Below are positions 8,541 through 15,362 of a stretch of 64,000 nucleotides of DNA, in pieces. Source of the DNA: Thiotrichaceae bacterium (GTDB taxonomy: Bacteria; Pseudomonadota; Gammaproteobacteria; Beggiatoales; Beggiatoaceae). Within the stretch, counting starts at the first letter, position 1, and each line of letters begins with the position of its first letter. The translations under genes were made by a program, and so were the position numbers. The DNA is taken from NCBI GenBank assembly GCA_011391085.1, contig JAABRD010000017.1, forward strand, positions 1-64,000. The letters are read 5' to 3'. Below the pieces are notes generated by a model. It was not told the origin of the DNA. It saw only the letters and a list, made by a program, of their open reading frames with translations, and ran no database searches.

Positions 8541-9239
8541 CTATGGCTTTCTCTCCTCTTCGCCAATCTTGTTGATGGATTCTACCACAAAGATTTCGGT
8601 CCCCAAAATGGGCATCCATTTTAAGGTGACTGCGTATCTTTCGGTGTAGTGCCCATAATCTTTGCCAACGATAGGGTTCAACAGAGGCATTTTGACATCC
8701 ACGGCTGGTAGTGTGGCGAGTCCTTGGTCTAAGTCAAACCGGGCGCAGGTCGTATCTGCTTCCACTTTAACCAGTTGTGTCACTTCTTGAAGCACGAAGC
8801 GGTCATTGGTGCCATTCACCTGTTTCAAGGTGGTTTCATAGTAGAGACTTTCGCCCAGTGGGTCACCCATTAGGGACAGTAGTGGAATTTCCAGAACGGG
8901 GATGGTGAGGGTGTAGTCTTCTATGGAATAGCGGGCGTGTTCACTACAAGTTGGCCAGATGGTGATGTCATTTTCGCCAAATGGAGGACAAGTGTTGCCT
9001 GTGCAAGAAGGAGAAGAAGTGAAATTCGCCGTCACACTCTTATTGGCCGTCATGGTCACTTGGCAACTGGTTCCAGAACAATCGCCACTCCAATTGGCAA
9101 ACTGGTAACCACTGTTGGGGGTGGCAGTTAGAGTCAGTTGCGTATCCTTTGGATAGGAAGTTTGGCAGGTGTCACCGTTGCATTTGACCGTGCCGTTGGT
9201 AGCATTGGTGGTAAGAGAATATGGACCACCACTATTTAA
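8541..9239 (-). pseudogene. 3' part of a repeat-module secreted protein, in a shifted frame
   Basis: The frame is open from 9239 to 8541. It begins, without a start codon, with an InlB/Listeria-Bacteroides-type repeat (GTVKC, TLTATPNSGYQFANW, SGDCSG, VTMTANKSVTANF), then two copies of a module with a Cys start and alternating β strands (CSEHARYSIEDYTLTIPVLE; CARFDLDQGLATLPAVDVK). The same module occurs twice at the end of the gene ending at 9232 in the other frame, 8 nt away. The simplest reading is one former gene broken by a frameshift at 9231–9240; independent translation from an internal ATG at 9059 is possible. Confidence 0.6.
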
Positions 9240-10350
9240 TCACCTCAATCAACTTCACCTCTTGCACTTGTAATATTCCCAAATCAATCGGGTTAGTTTC
9301 AATGTGTTGCAACGTCACTTCATAAATACTGATAGGTTTGCCTTCCTTTACGGTAGGGAAGGTGGTGAGTACGGTGGGTACTTCTACCATCGGAATTTTG
9401 AGGGTGCGATTTTCGTAGGTGTACACCGCATGACAAGGGTCGCCCACCGGTTCACCAGAGGTATCTGGTTTGACTGACGAGTCTATCACTTCAAAATCTT
9501 GATCGGCGTTTAACCGCAAGCGAATGTTTTTGAAAACTGCTATCCCCCCGGTGGCATCTGGACTGGTTTCTCTGAGCGTGGGTAAGTCAGTAAATGGAAT
9601 GCTCACTTTACCGGTGACAACGGAATAGTGAGCGCGTTTAGCTGGGTCTTTGCAGGTCGAAGATTGATATTTGAGGGTACCAAATATTAAATCATCAAAC
9701 CCGATAGTTCCAGTGCTATAGTCATGGATTTTCACCGAATGAATGCCTTCGGCAGAAAGACTAAGCGTTTCTCCTCCCGTATCTTTTACGGTGGAACTGG
9801 CTACCAAATTGCCACCAATTCCAAATCCTTCAATGGTGACATCAGCACCTGAACCAGCTAAATCTCCACGAATAGAAACGAAGTTAGTCACTGCCTTTAC
9901 GGTGGCATTGGTAGGTTCAAAAAAGGAGATAGTAATCGGAGAGGCATAGCTCAACTTGTTGTTGGAATCCGCTCCACCTATTCCCATAATTCCACTTGGC
10001 GTATGAGTGAATCCTATCTCCGCATCAGCCGTTCCTAAGTTGACAATAGCGACATAACCAGCATCTGAACTAAACAAGACTCCATATGTGGGTAACAGTT
10101 GGTCTGTTAAGCGTGAAGTCGTTGGAACAGGATAGCCTGGGAAGTAATACATCCCATCCTGTGAAAATTGTTCAAAGTCAATGACAGTATTAGCACACAC
10201 ACTCGCAGGTACCGCTAAACTCCCCGCCACCAACGCTAACGCCATATTCCAAGCCAACCGCTTCTTCTGCCATCCAGGCGCGGCCATTTCGCCCCCTACT
10301 TGACTATTGGGGGTCATCGTATTAAAATGAGAGTTGAAACTCTTGTTCAT
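9232..10350 (-). CDS. secreted protein with repeated β-strand modules
   Basis: This 372-residue protein has an extended N terminus and a signal segment (WNMALALVAGSLAVPASVCANT, cleavage near residue 54), a β-rich domain with FEQFSQDGMYY, YGVLFSSDAGY and FDDLIFGTL typical of secreted surface domains, and two C-terminal modules starting at Cys residues (CKDPAKRAHYSVVTGKVSIP and CHAVYTYENRTLKIPMVEVP). GAGGAA stands 8 nt before the ATG. The modules continue in another frame downstream. I do not recognise a named family; an extracellular or surface role is inferred from the signal and domain style. Confidence 0.65.
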   Translation of the reverse strand: MNKSFNSHFNTMTPNSQVGGEMAAPGWQKKRLAWNMALALVAGSLAVPASVCANTVIDFEQFSQDGMYYFPGYPVPTTSRLTDQLLPTYGVLFSSDAGYVAIVNLGTADAEIGFTHTPSGIMGIGGADSNNKLSYASPITISFFEPTNATVKAVTNFVSIRGDLAGSGADVTIEGFGIGGNLVASSTVKDTGGETLSLSAEGIHSVKIHDYSTGTIGFDDLIFGTLKYQSSTCKDPAKRAHYSVVTGKVSIPFTDLPTLRETSPDATGGIAVFKNIRLRLNADQDFEVIDSSVKPDTSGEPVGDPCHAVYTYENRTLKIPMVEVPTVLTTFPTVKEGKPISIYEVTLQHIETNPIDLGILQVQEVKLIEVIK

Positions 10351-10425
10351 AAATAATTTCCTCTAAAAGGATGTTTAAAAAACGGGTAGTGTTGTAGTGG
10401 TAATGGTATCAAACTGCCTCAACTC

Positions 10426-10645
10426 CAGGAGTCCAAAGCGTAGCTTTGTGCGTGACCCGGACAAAGCTACGCTTTGGACTCCTGAACCATTACCTCTATA
10501 ACACTACCAGAAAACGAGTGTTTAGGTCAGACTGGTGGACTAGACCGGTCTGGCCAACTATTTCAATTAAAGTGGATAAGAGTTAACTGCTTATCCGTCA
10601 GATTGGTTACCACAGAAACTCAGTTTTTTAAAAAACTGAGTTTCT
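10426..10645. repeat. family B palindrome and a perfect AAACTCAG hairpin
   Basis: 10426–10484 is a family B palindrome (CAGGAGTCCAAAGCGTAGC… / GCTACGCTTTGGACTCCTG). 10614–10645 is a perfect 32-bp palindrome centred on TTTTTTAAAAAA with arms AGAAACTCAG. Both lie in the 600-bp region upstream of the secreted-protein gene; a degraded family D element follows at about 10867–10902. Nothing else was recognised in 10351–10964. Confidence 0.8.
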
Positions 10646-10964
10646 TTCTGTGTTATGGTGAAACGTATTTCGTTCCCATGCCCCTATATATAGTTGCCAG
10701 TCGCAATGGTTACAAGTTCGAGTGTACTACCCCTAGTACACTATAACCTCCCGACGTAGAAAATTGGCATGATTATTGCTTAAAGTGAACTATTTCACTT
10801 ATTCAAAATAATGTGAATAATGGAAGGACTAGCAGTCCTAAGTTCTCATCCAATCAAGTAGAATAGATTGGTGGGCAAATAAACACTTGCCCACCCTACT
10901 TTAACTACTCTTGTAGCCCCCCAACCCCCCGCTGTAAATTAAAATGTTAGTATCCACCCAATGT

Positions 10965-11171
10965 TTATCGTTCATTGGCTTCTTCTCGGTTAAATTGATA
11001 GTGACTTAAATTGGCACAATACTTATCAAAAAAACGTTCAAAGTCTCCCTCTGGGAGTTGAGGAACAGGTGGTTGGGGCCGAATCAAACGTTTGAGAAAA
11101 CTATAAACGGTTTCCAACTTATCGTCACCCAAGTGGTCAATTTCAGCCAAAATCAGTTCTCTGGTAGTCAT
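10965..11171 (-). CDS. small protein resembling DUF2281-type antitoxins
   Basis: I place the start at 11171 (MTTRELILAEIDHLGDDKLE) because the upstream extension to 11288 reads through repeat-derived sequence and homologues of this kind begin at that motif. The 68-residue product has a helical N terminus with the ExxxL(P/G)DxxLxxVxxFLxxL pattern of DUF2281/VapB-like antitoxins and a Pro-rich linker. No toxin gene follows: downstream is repeat DNA, so it is an orphan or the toxin was lost. Confidence 0.5.
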   Translation of the reverse strand: MTTRELILAEIDHLGDDKLETVYSFLKRLIRPQPPVPQLPEGDFERFFDKYCANLSHYQFNREEANER

Positions 11172-11562
11172 ACTAGCAACACCTTTATGGTAACAAAGCT
11201 TCGCTTTGTACTCCTGGGTTAGGGGCGAGTGTGTGGTCTCGCCAAAGAGTATGATGTTGTTTAGAAGTGCCTCCGTTGGGGGAGGCACGTTGTTGTTGGT
11301 ACGATTTCATACCGGTTTTCCTCCAAATATGTCAGTTTAAGTTAATGAGTGTGAGATTTGTCTTCAGATTGGTCAACTCTTCGAGAGTTGACAAATCTCT
11401 CTTCGGTAGGGGGGGTCAGCCTGAGTCTTATGTGATTGACCTGAGTTTGTCCTCAATGTTAGTAAGACGGAATCAATTCCGGACTCCAAAGTCGTTGTAG
11501 TTGAATTCGGTGCTTCTTAGTTATAGTTAACGTAACATTTGCCAAAATTCTCCAAACTTATT

Positions 11563-11685
11563 TTAAATAAATTTTTTCCTTTGTGTTTTCAAGGAATTAT
11601 CCGAAAGTAGCGGCTGGTCGGCATCGTCAAGTAGCAAGCGAATTAACACATTCGTGTCAGCCACTATCATCGGTGGCGCCATCAT
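11563..11685 (-). pseudogene. VapC-type PIN toxin, truncated
   Basis: An ATG at 11685 overlaps the stop of the antitoxin gene (ATGA overlap, usual for vapBC). The product has the PIN N terminus PMIVADTNVLIRLLLDDADQP with the first catalytic Asp, then leaves the family and stops after 40 residues. A full PIN toxin is about 130 residues, so the gene is a remnant. A second remnant with the same N terminus lies at 12775–13095. Confidence 0.75.
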
Positions 11686-11906
11686 TGTAGTGCGCCTTTC
11701 ACAATAGCTTCTTCCATCTGCTCCAACGTGACCGAACGTTTCGGTTTGTATAGCCCAAAGGCGTCTTCGATACGAGACGGTTTCGGTCTCTCCGTTGACT
11801 TCAAATGGAGGGTTTGCGCCAGTGTATGTACAATAAACGCATTGGGGTCTGCAAAACGGTTCAGACGTTCGCCAAGTGCGTCAGGAACTTCTAACAAGAG
11901 TTGCAT
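11682..11906 (-). CDS. VapB-like antitoxin
   Basis: The 74-residue protein (MQLLLEVPDALGERLNRFAD…, then TLEQMEEAIVKGALQ) is a typical small antitoxin with an N-terminal β/helix DNA-binding part and a C-terminal helix ending in the EEAIxxGA pattern found in VapB partners of PIN toxins. It is translationally coupled to a truncated toxin. A near-identical but broken copy is at 13094–13233. With no active toxin partner next to it, it may act on a related toxin elsewhere or be decaying. Confidence 0.65.
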   Translation of the reverse strand: MQLLLEVPDALGERLNRFADPNAFIVHTLAQTLHLKSTERPKPSRIEDAFGLYKPKRSVTLEQMEEAIVKGALQ

Positions 11907-12190
11907 AGGCTTTCAAATTTATCAGTTTAAGCAACGGAATAAATTCCGTACTCCAAAGTCGTTGACGGAATCAATTCCGGACTCCAAATGGCCGTTGGAG
12001 TACGGAATTTATTCCGTTTCAGTGGCGGAATCAATTCCGGACTCCAAATGGCCGTTGGAGTACGGAATTTATTCCATTTCAGTGGCGGAATCAATTCCGG
12101 ACTCCAAAGTCGTTGTAGTTGGTCGGCCTGAGTCTTATGTGATTGACCTGAGTTTGTCCTTAATAATTAGTTAATCAGCAGGTTTTCCCG

Positions 12191-12376
12191 TCACTGGGCG
12201 GTTGACATGCCCTTGGGGTTGGCTTGCTTTCTAGCTTGTTGCCGTTGCCGAAATTCTTCGGTGCAGCGTTGCCAATAGGCCAACTCCTCAGCTATCGTCA
12301 TGCCTTTGGTTTCTTCATAAATCTGTTCGGCACCACGATGTTGTAACGCGACACAATCAAATGTTCTATCCTTCAT
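12191..12376 (-). CDS. small protein downstream of a PIN toxin, likely antitoxin
   Basis: The 61-residue product (MKDRTFDCVALQHRGAEQIYEE…) is charged and helical, with a basic Gln-rich tail (FRQRQQARKQ). Its start overlaps the end of the PIN gene by 11 nt, and it contains YEETKGMTIAEELAYWQR, a motif I associate with the small partners of PIN proteins of this type in cyanobacteria and sulfur bacteria. The toxin-first order is reversed relative to classic vapBC. Antitoxin function is inferred from position and size. Confidence 0.65.
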   Translation of the reverse strand: MKDRTFDCVALQHRGAEQIYEETKGMTIAEELAYWQRCTEEFRQRQQARKQANPKGMSTAQ

Positions 12377-12833
12377 AGTTAAGTACCTCTAGTGGTGAAT
12401 AAATGTGAATGGCTTCATAACCATTGACTAAGTTGATCCCTTGATATAGAGGAATCTTTTGGAAATGCACAATATGTTTAAAATTCCAACTGATTATCAA
12501 ACGACATCTGGCAACGGTGGCCAATGCTACGTGGAATGCATCGGCAACCGATTTAATTGTGACAATACCAGCGTTTAAGTATGCCTGGCGAAGTTGTAAC
12601 GCTTCTTCAGTGCTGTCGATAAAATCGGCTAGGCTGGCTAAATCCTCAACCCATTCCTGTACTCTTGCAGGTGCCGCGCTAATCTCTTGTTGCACCACGG
12701 GCGAGATGACCAGTTGAAAACGTCCGTCGGTCACTTGTTGAAAAAAAGCGCGACTGGCGGTTTCAAAAATTTCATCAAAGACTCCCCCGAAAACCGAGGT
12801 GTCTGCATATACGCGAATCGGTGAGGTATTCAT
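12366..12833 (-). CDS. PIN domain protein, putative toxin
   Basis: The 155-residue product begins IRVYADTSVFGGVFDE (first catalytic Asp), contains LVISPVVQQEISAAP (acidic site), SVADAFHVALATVARC (third site) and IISWNFKHIVHF, the NF variant of the last motif common in this PIN subgroup. It looks complete. The gene overlaps a small downstream gene, giving a toxin-antitoxin pair. The last 35 nt of the gene are echoed at about 13300–13335, a sign of past duplication. Confidence 0.8.
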   Translation of the reverse strand: MNTSPIRVYADTSVFGGVFDEIFETASRAFFQQVTDGRFQLVISPVVQQEISAAPARVQEWVEDLASLADFIDSTEEALQLRQAYLNAGIVTIKSVADAFHVALATVARCRLIISWNFKHIVHFQKIPLYQGINLVNGYEAIHIYSPLEVLNYEG

Positions 12834-13095
12834 CGGTCAATTCTCTATAATTTAGTGCCAAGCTTCGCTTTGTCAACTCTTCAGATTTGTCTTCAGATTT
12901 GTCAACTCTTCGAGAGTGTACAAATCTCTCTTCGGGTTTTTGACCTGGGTTTTTCCCATACTTAGTAATGTACCATTGCAGTATCGCAATAGCCAATTGA
13001 CGTGCCGCCTGGACTTGTTGCGGTTGGTCTGCATCGTCAAGTAGCAAGCGAATTAACTCATTCGTGTCAGCCTTTATCATCGGTGGTGCCATCAT
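12775..13095 (-). pseudogene. VapC-type PIN remnant, second copy
   Basis: From an ATG at 13095 the product repeats the N terminus of the remnant at 11563–11685 (MMAPPMIKADTNELIRLLLD), continues with about 25 plausible PIN residues (AARQLAIAILQWYITKYGKNPG) and then enters repeat-derived sequence until a stop at 12775, inside the next gene. The substitution of Val by Lys and Glu near the catalytic Asp compared with the other copy suggests relaxed selection. Confidence 0.7.
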
Positions 13096-13233
13096 TGTAG
13101 GACGCCTTTCACAATAGCTTCTTCCATTTCCTCCAACGTGACCGAACGTTTCGGTTTGTATAGCCCAAAGGCGTCTTTCGATACGAGACGGTTTCGGTCT
13201 CTCCGTTGACTTCAAATGGAGGGTTTGCGCCAG
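13094..13233 (-). pseudogene. VapB-like antitoxin remnant, second copy
   Basis: This stretch is nearly identical to the middle and end of the antitoxin at 11682–11906 but has one extra T (GCGTCTTTCGATAC against GCGTCTTCGATAC), which throws the frame, and its N terminus is replaced by a GTGGGAATGC palindrome element at about 13232–13295. It is a clear single-base example of how the duplicated TA copy was lost. Confidence 0.8.
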
Positions 13234-13347
13234 CGTGGGAATGCAGTGTAGCTGTCGTGGGCCCACGCATTTCCACGCTGGCGCGTGGGAACGAGGAAAG
13301 TACCTCTAGTGGTGAATAAGTGTGAATAGCTTCTTTATTCGTGGTTG

Positions 13348-14064
13348 CTAACTTTTACAACTATTGGGATGACAAAAAATCAGAATGGCCGGGACCAACA
13401 CAATGCCGACCACAATGTTTCCAACCACATCTGCCACCGCCGCAAAGGGCACTAGCAGGTATAGCAGTGGTTGTCCTTTCTCAATATGGGTGACCGTCAT
13501 GAAGTCGCTTTGAAGCAGGGTCACTGGGTGATATTCTTCTAAGGTAGTGGTATATATCACTTGCTTATTGGCATGGTAGTGACCCATCTCATATACCGTT
13601 TCTGAGGTCTCAGGAAGGGGACGTAGTGATTGTTGTTGTTCAATCGTCAAAGTATTTGGAAGAGTTTGAACCTTCACTGATTTCCAAGTGGCGGTGGCAG
13701 GTTTATGGCGATAAGGACATCCCAATACCACTTGGTCTCGCGGCACGGTTTGGGACTTAATCATGGTGTCAGGAGAAGAGGTCGGCGCCTCGTTTTTCAA
13801 GGTTTGCATGGGTATCCGAAAGGCATATTCTTGTACTGGTGGTTTTCCTTCATAGAGTCCCCGAATACATACGATAAGTTCTTGATGGTCCGTTACATAA
13901 GCAGCGGTCACTTGGTCAAGGGTATCATTGCGAACTTCGGTAAATTGTCGGTCAGTGGCTTTGTCCATGAGGTTCTTACTAAGATTTATGCAGCCGCTAG
14001 TGGTCAATAGAATGGGTAAGATAGCGCATGTTAGGATAAGTTGGGTTATGGGTTGGTGTTTCAT
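13348..14064 (-). CDS. lipoprotein of unknown function
   Basis: The 238-residue protein has a lipobox (ILTCAILPILLTTSGC, Cys near 25), a soluble middle with several β-type segments, and a hydrophobic C-terminal segment (VPFAAVADVVGNIVVGIVLVPAILIFC) that resembles a membrane hairpin, ending in CHPNSCKS. I do not recognise a family. Signal and tail suggest a periplasm-facing, membrane-attached protein. It lies 100 nt downstream of the CHAP amidase gene on the same strand and may be co-transcribed. Confidence 0.6.
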   Translation of the reverse strand: MKHQPITQLILTCAILPILLTTSGCINLSKNLMDKATDRQFTEVRNDTLDQVTAAYVTDHQELIVCIRGLYEGKPPVQEYAFRIPMQTLKNEAPTSSPDTMIKSQTVPRDQVVLGCPYRHKPATATWKSVKVQTLPNTLTIEQQQSLRPLPETSETVYEMGHYHANKQVIYTTTLEEYHPVTLLQSDFMTVTHIEKGQPLLYLLVPFAAVADVVGNIVVGIVLVPAILIFCHPNSCKS

Positions 14065-14166
14065 GAGTTTATACCTCTATTAATTCGGTAGAAATGAGAT
14101 GTGGGGGATAGGTACAGTCAGGATTGCCAGAGGGCTTGCACCACAGAAACTTAGTTTCTTTACTGG

Positions 14167-14835
14167 TCATTTCGTGGAGACATGTTTCCAACCAAGAAGA
14201 TAGCCATCTAATATCCAATATTTGCCCGCCTTTTCCACCATCGGCAAAGTCCTGGCATAGTCCGCAGGCCATTTGGCATTCGCGAAATTTTGTTCGGCAA
14301 TGTTAAGCACCCCAGAGTGTTTATCAACCTGAGTAATGATGGCAACGTGTCCCGTGTTTAGATACTCCTTGGCATAGATTAGCAAATCTCCCACTTGCGG
14401 GACGGTGGGGGCCCCATTGAGATGAGACTCAAAGGGGAGAGGGGTGCCATCCGATACACGAGTAACGGTATGGAGTTTCCATATATCTGCGGCAGTGTCA
14501 ACATCGCCATAAACGACGCCGGTCTGATTGAGTAACCAACGCCGGGCAAACTCGACACATTGCCATTTGAGGCCCGTGTAAGTGTCTTTCTCCCGATTCG
14601 GTTCCAAGATGACACATTTGGCATTGCAGTTGGAATAGGCGGTAACATTCCCAGGGGCGCGACCTAACACTTGGCCATAGGGGGTGGCACAATCCGTTTG
14701 GCAAGCCGCCGGTGGCGCAGAGGAGGTTGGCAGGGAAGCAGAAGGAGAAGGTTCACCAGCCCATGAGAAGGTGGATAGGGTGAGAGTGGTAAGAGAAAGG
14801 GTGAGAATGGTTATGAGTAAGTATTTTGATTTCAT
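14167..14835 (-). CDS. secreted CHAP-domain amidase, glutathionylspermidine-amidase-like
   Basis: After a signal peptide (LLITILTLSLTTLTLSTFSWA) the 222-residue protein has a CHAP fold: YGQVLGRAPGNVTAYSN, KWQCVEFARRWL with the catalytic Cys93, a DVDTAADIWKL segment, TGHVAIITQ with the catalytic His163, and NIAEQNF then LGW. This order and wording follow the amidase half of glutathionylspermidine synthetase/amidase (E. coli Gss). Here the protein is exported and lacks the synthetase half, so its substrate could be glutathionylspermidine or a peptidoglycan peptide. The sequence assignment is firm, the substrate is not. Confidence 0.8.
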   Translation of the reverse strand: MKSKYLLITILTLSLTTLTLSTFSWAGEPSPSASLPTSSAPPAACQTDCATPYGQVLGRAPGNVTAYSNCNAKCVILEPNREKDTYTGLKWQCVEFARRWLLNQTGVVYGDVDTAADIWKLHTVTRVSDGTPLPFESHLNGAPTVPQVGDLLIYAKEYLNTGHVAIITQVDKHSGVLNIAEQNFANAKWPADYARTLPMVEKAGKYWILDGYLLGWKHVSTK

Positions 14836-14861
14836 AGTGTCAAGTAGGAAGTAATGTTTTG

Positions 14862-15005
14862 TTATAGGGTAGCCGTAGGGTGGGCAACAGGTTTATCGTT
14901 GCCCATCACTTCAACAGGGTCTATGGTTGCTACCTGTTCAGCCTGGGAAGTCCACTGACCATCCACATGAAAATACACGATCAGATTGGTGTCTGCCACA
15001 ATCAT
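14862..15005 (-). pseudogene. VapC-type PIN toxin cut by a family D repeat
   Basis: The frame starts with an ATG overlapping the stop of the antitoxin gene and reads MIVADTNLIVYFHVDGQW, a PIN N terminus, but after 34 residues it enters the palindrome GTAGGGTGGGCAAC…GTTGCCCA (14875–14908) and stops at 47 residues. The repeat therefore appears to have replaced the rest of the toxin gene. Only the antitoxin remains whole. Confidence 0.75.
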
Positions 15006-15244
15006 AACCGTCCCTCACTCTTAGCCGCTTGTAATTCCTCGTCGGTCAAGAAATAATGGGCGGTTCGTTTGCGCGATTCCCGCACTTCAGTCAAGAGGGC
15101 ATCCACATCAATCTTAGGCGCGTACACCACCTGTTTCAAACTCGTCAGTATCTCCTCTGTCAAGGTACGACCATGTTGCACCGCCCGTTGTTCTAACTGT
15201 TGATATAATTCTTCTGGACAATTGTCTATGGTCAAAGTTGTCAT
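15002..15244 (-). CDS. ribbon-helix-helix antitoxin (FitA/VapB-like)
   Basis: I use the ATG at 15244 (MTTLTIDNCPEELYQQLEQR). The 80-residue protein has the β strand TLTIDNCPEELYQQL followed by two helices RAVQHGRTLTEEIL, the arrangement of Arc/MetJ-type RHH repressors named FitA-like, and a C-terminal toxin-binding stretch VDALLTEVRESRKRTAHYFLTDEEL. The partner PIN gene is broken by a repeat. Confidence 0.75.
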   Translation of the reverse strand: MTTLTIDNCPEELYQQLEQRAVQHGRTLTEEILTSLKQVVYAPKIDVDALLTEVRESRKRTAHYFLTDEELQAAKSEGRL

Positions 15245-15288
15245 AAGAGTTTCACACCTCGTCAATTGAAATTAACTTACTTTGCGCA

Positions 15289-15354
15289 AGAAGAAACTAA
15301 GTTTCCGTAGTGCCGTCGCGAAGAAACTAAGTTTCTTAAAGAAACTTAGTTTCT
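15289..15354. repeat. family F hairpins (AAGAAACTAAGTTTC)
   Basis: Three copies of the AAGAAACTAAGTTTC / GAAACTTAGTTTCTT motif; 15321–15354 forms a perfect hairpin with arms AGAAACTAAGTTTCTT. It lies between the Ca2+-ATPase stop at 15363 and the next gene and, as a hairpin just downstream of that stop, could act as a terminator or 3' stabiliser. More copies occur at 58865–58881 and 59637–59716. Confidence 0.8.
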
Positions 15355-15362
15355 ACACCGTT

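Larger units (their letters stand above)
11395..12170. repeat. direct repeats of families G and CCTGAGTC around the TA remnant
   Basis: A segment of about 45 bp (CCTGAGTCTTATGTGATTG…) occurs at 11418–11458 and again at 12127–12167. Between and beside them the GGAATCAATTCCGGACTCCA / GGAGTACGGAATTTATTCC palindrome is repeated at about 11470, 11936, 11966, 11996, 12027, 12055 and 12086. The broken VapBC pair at 11563–11906 lies inside the two direct repeats, so the whole block could have moved or duplicated as a unit. Confidence 0.75.
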
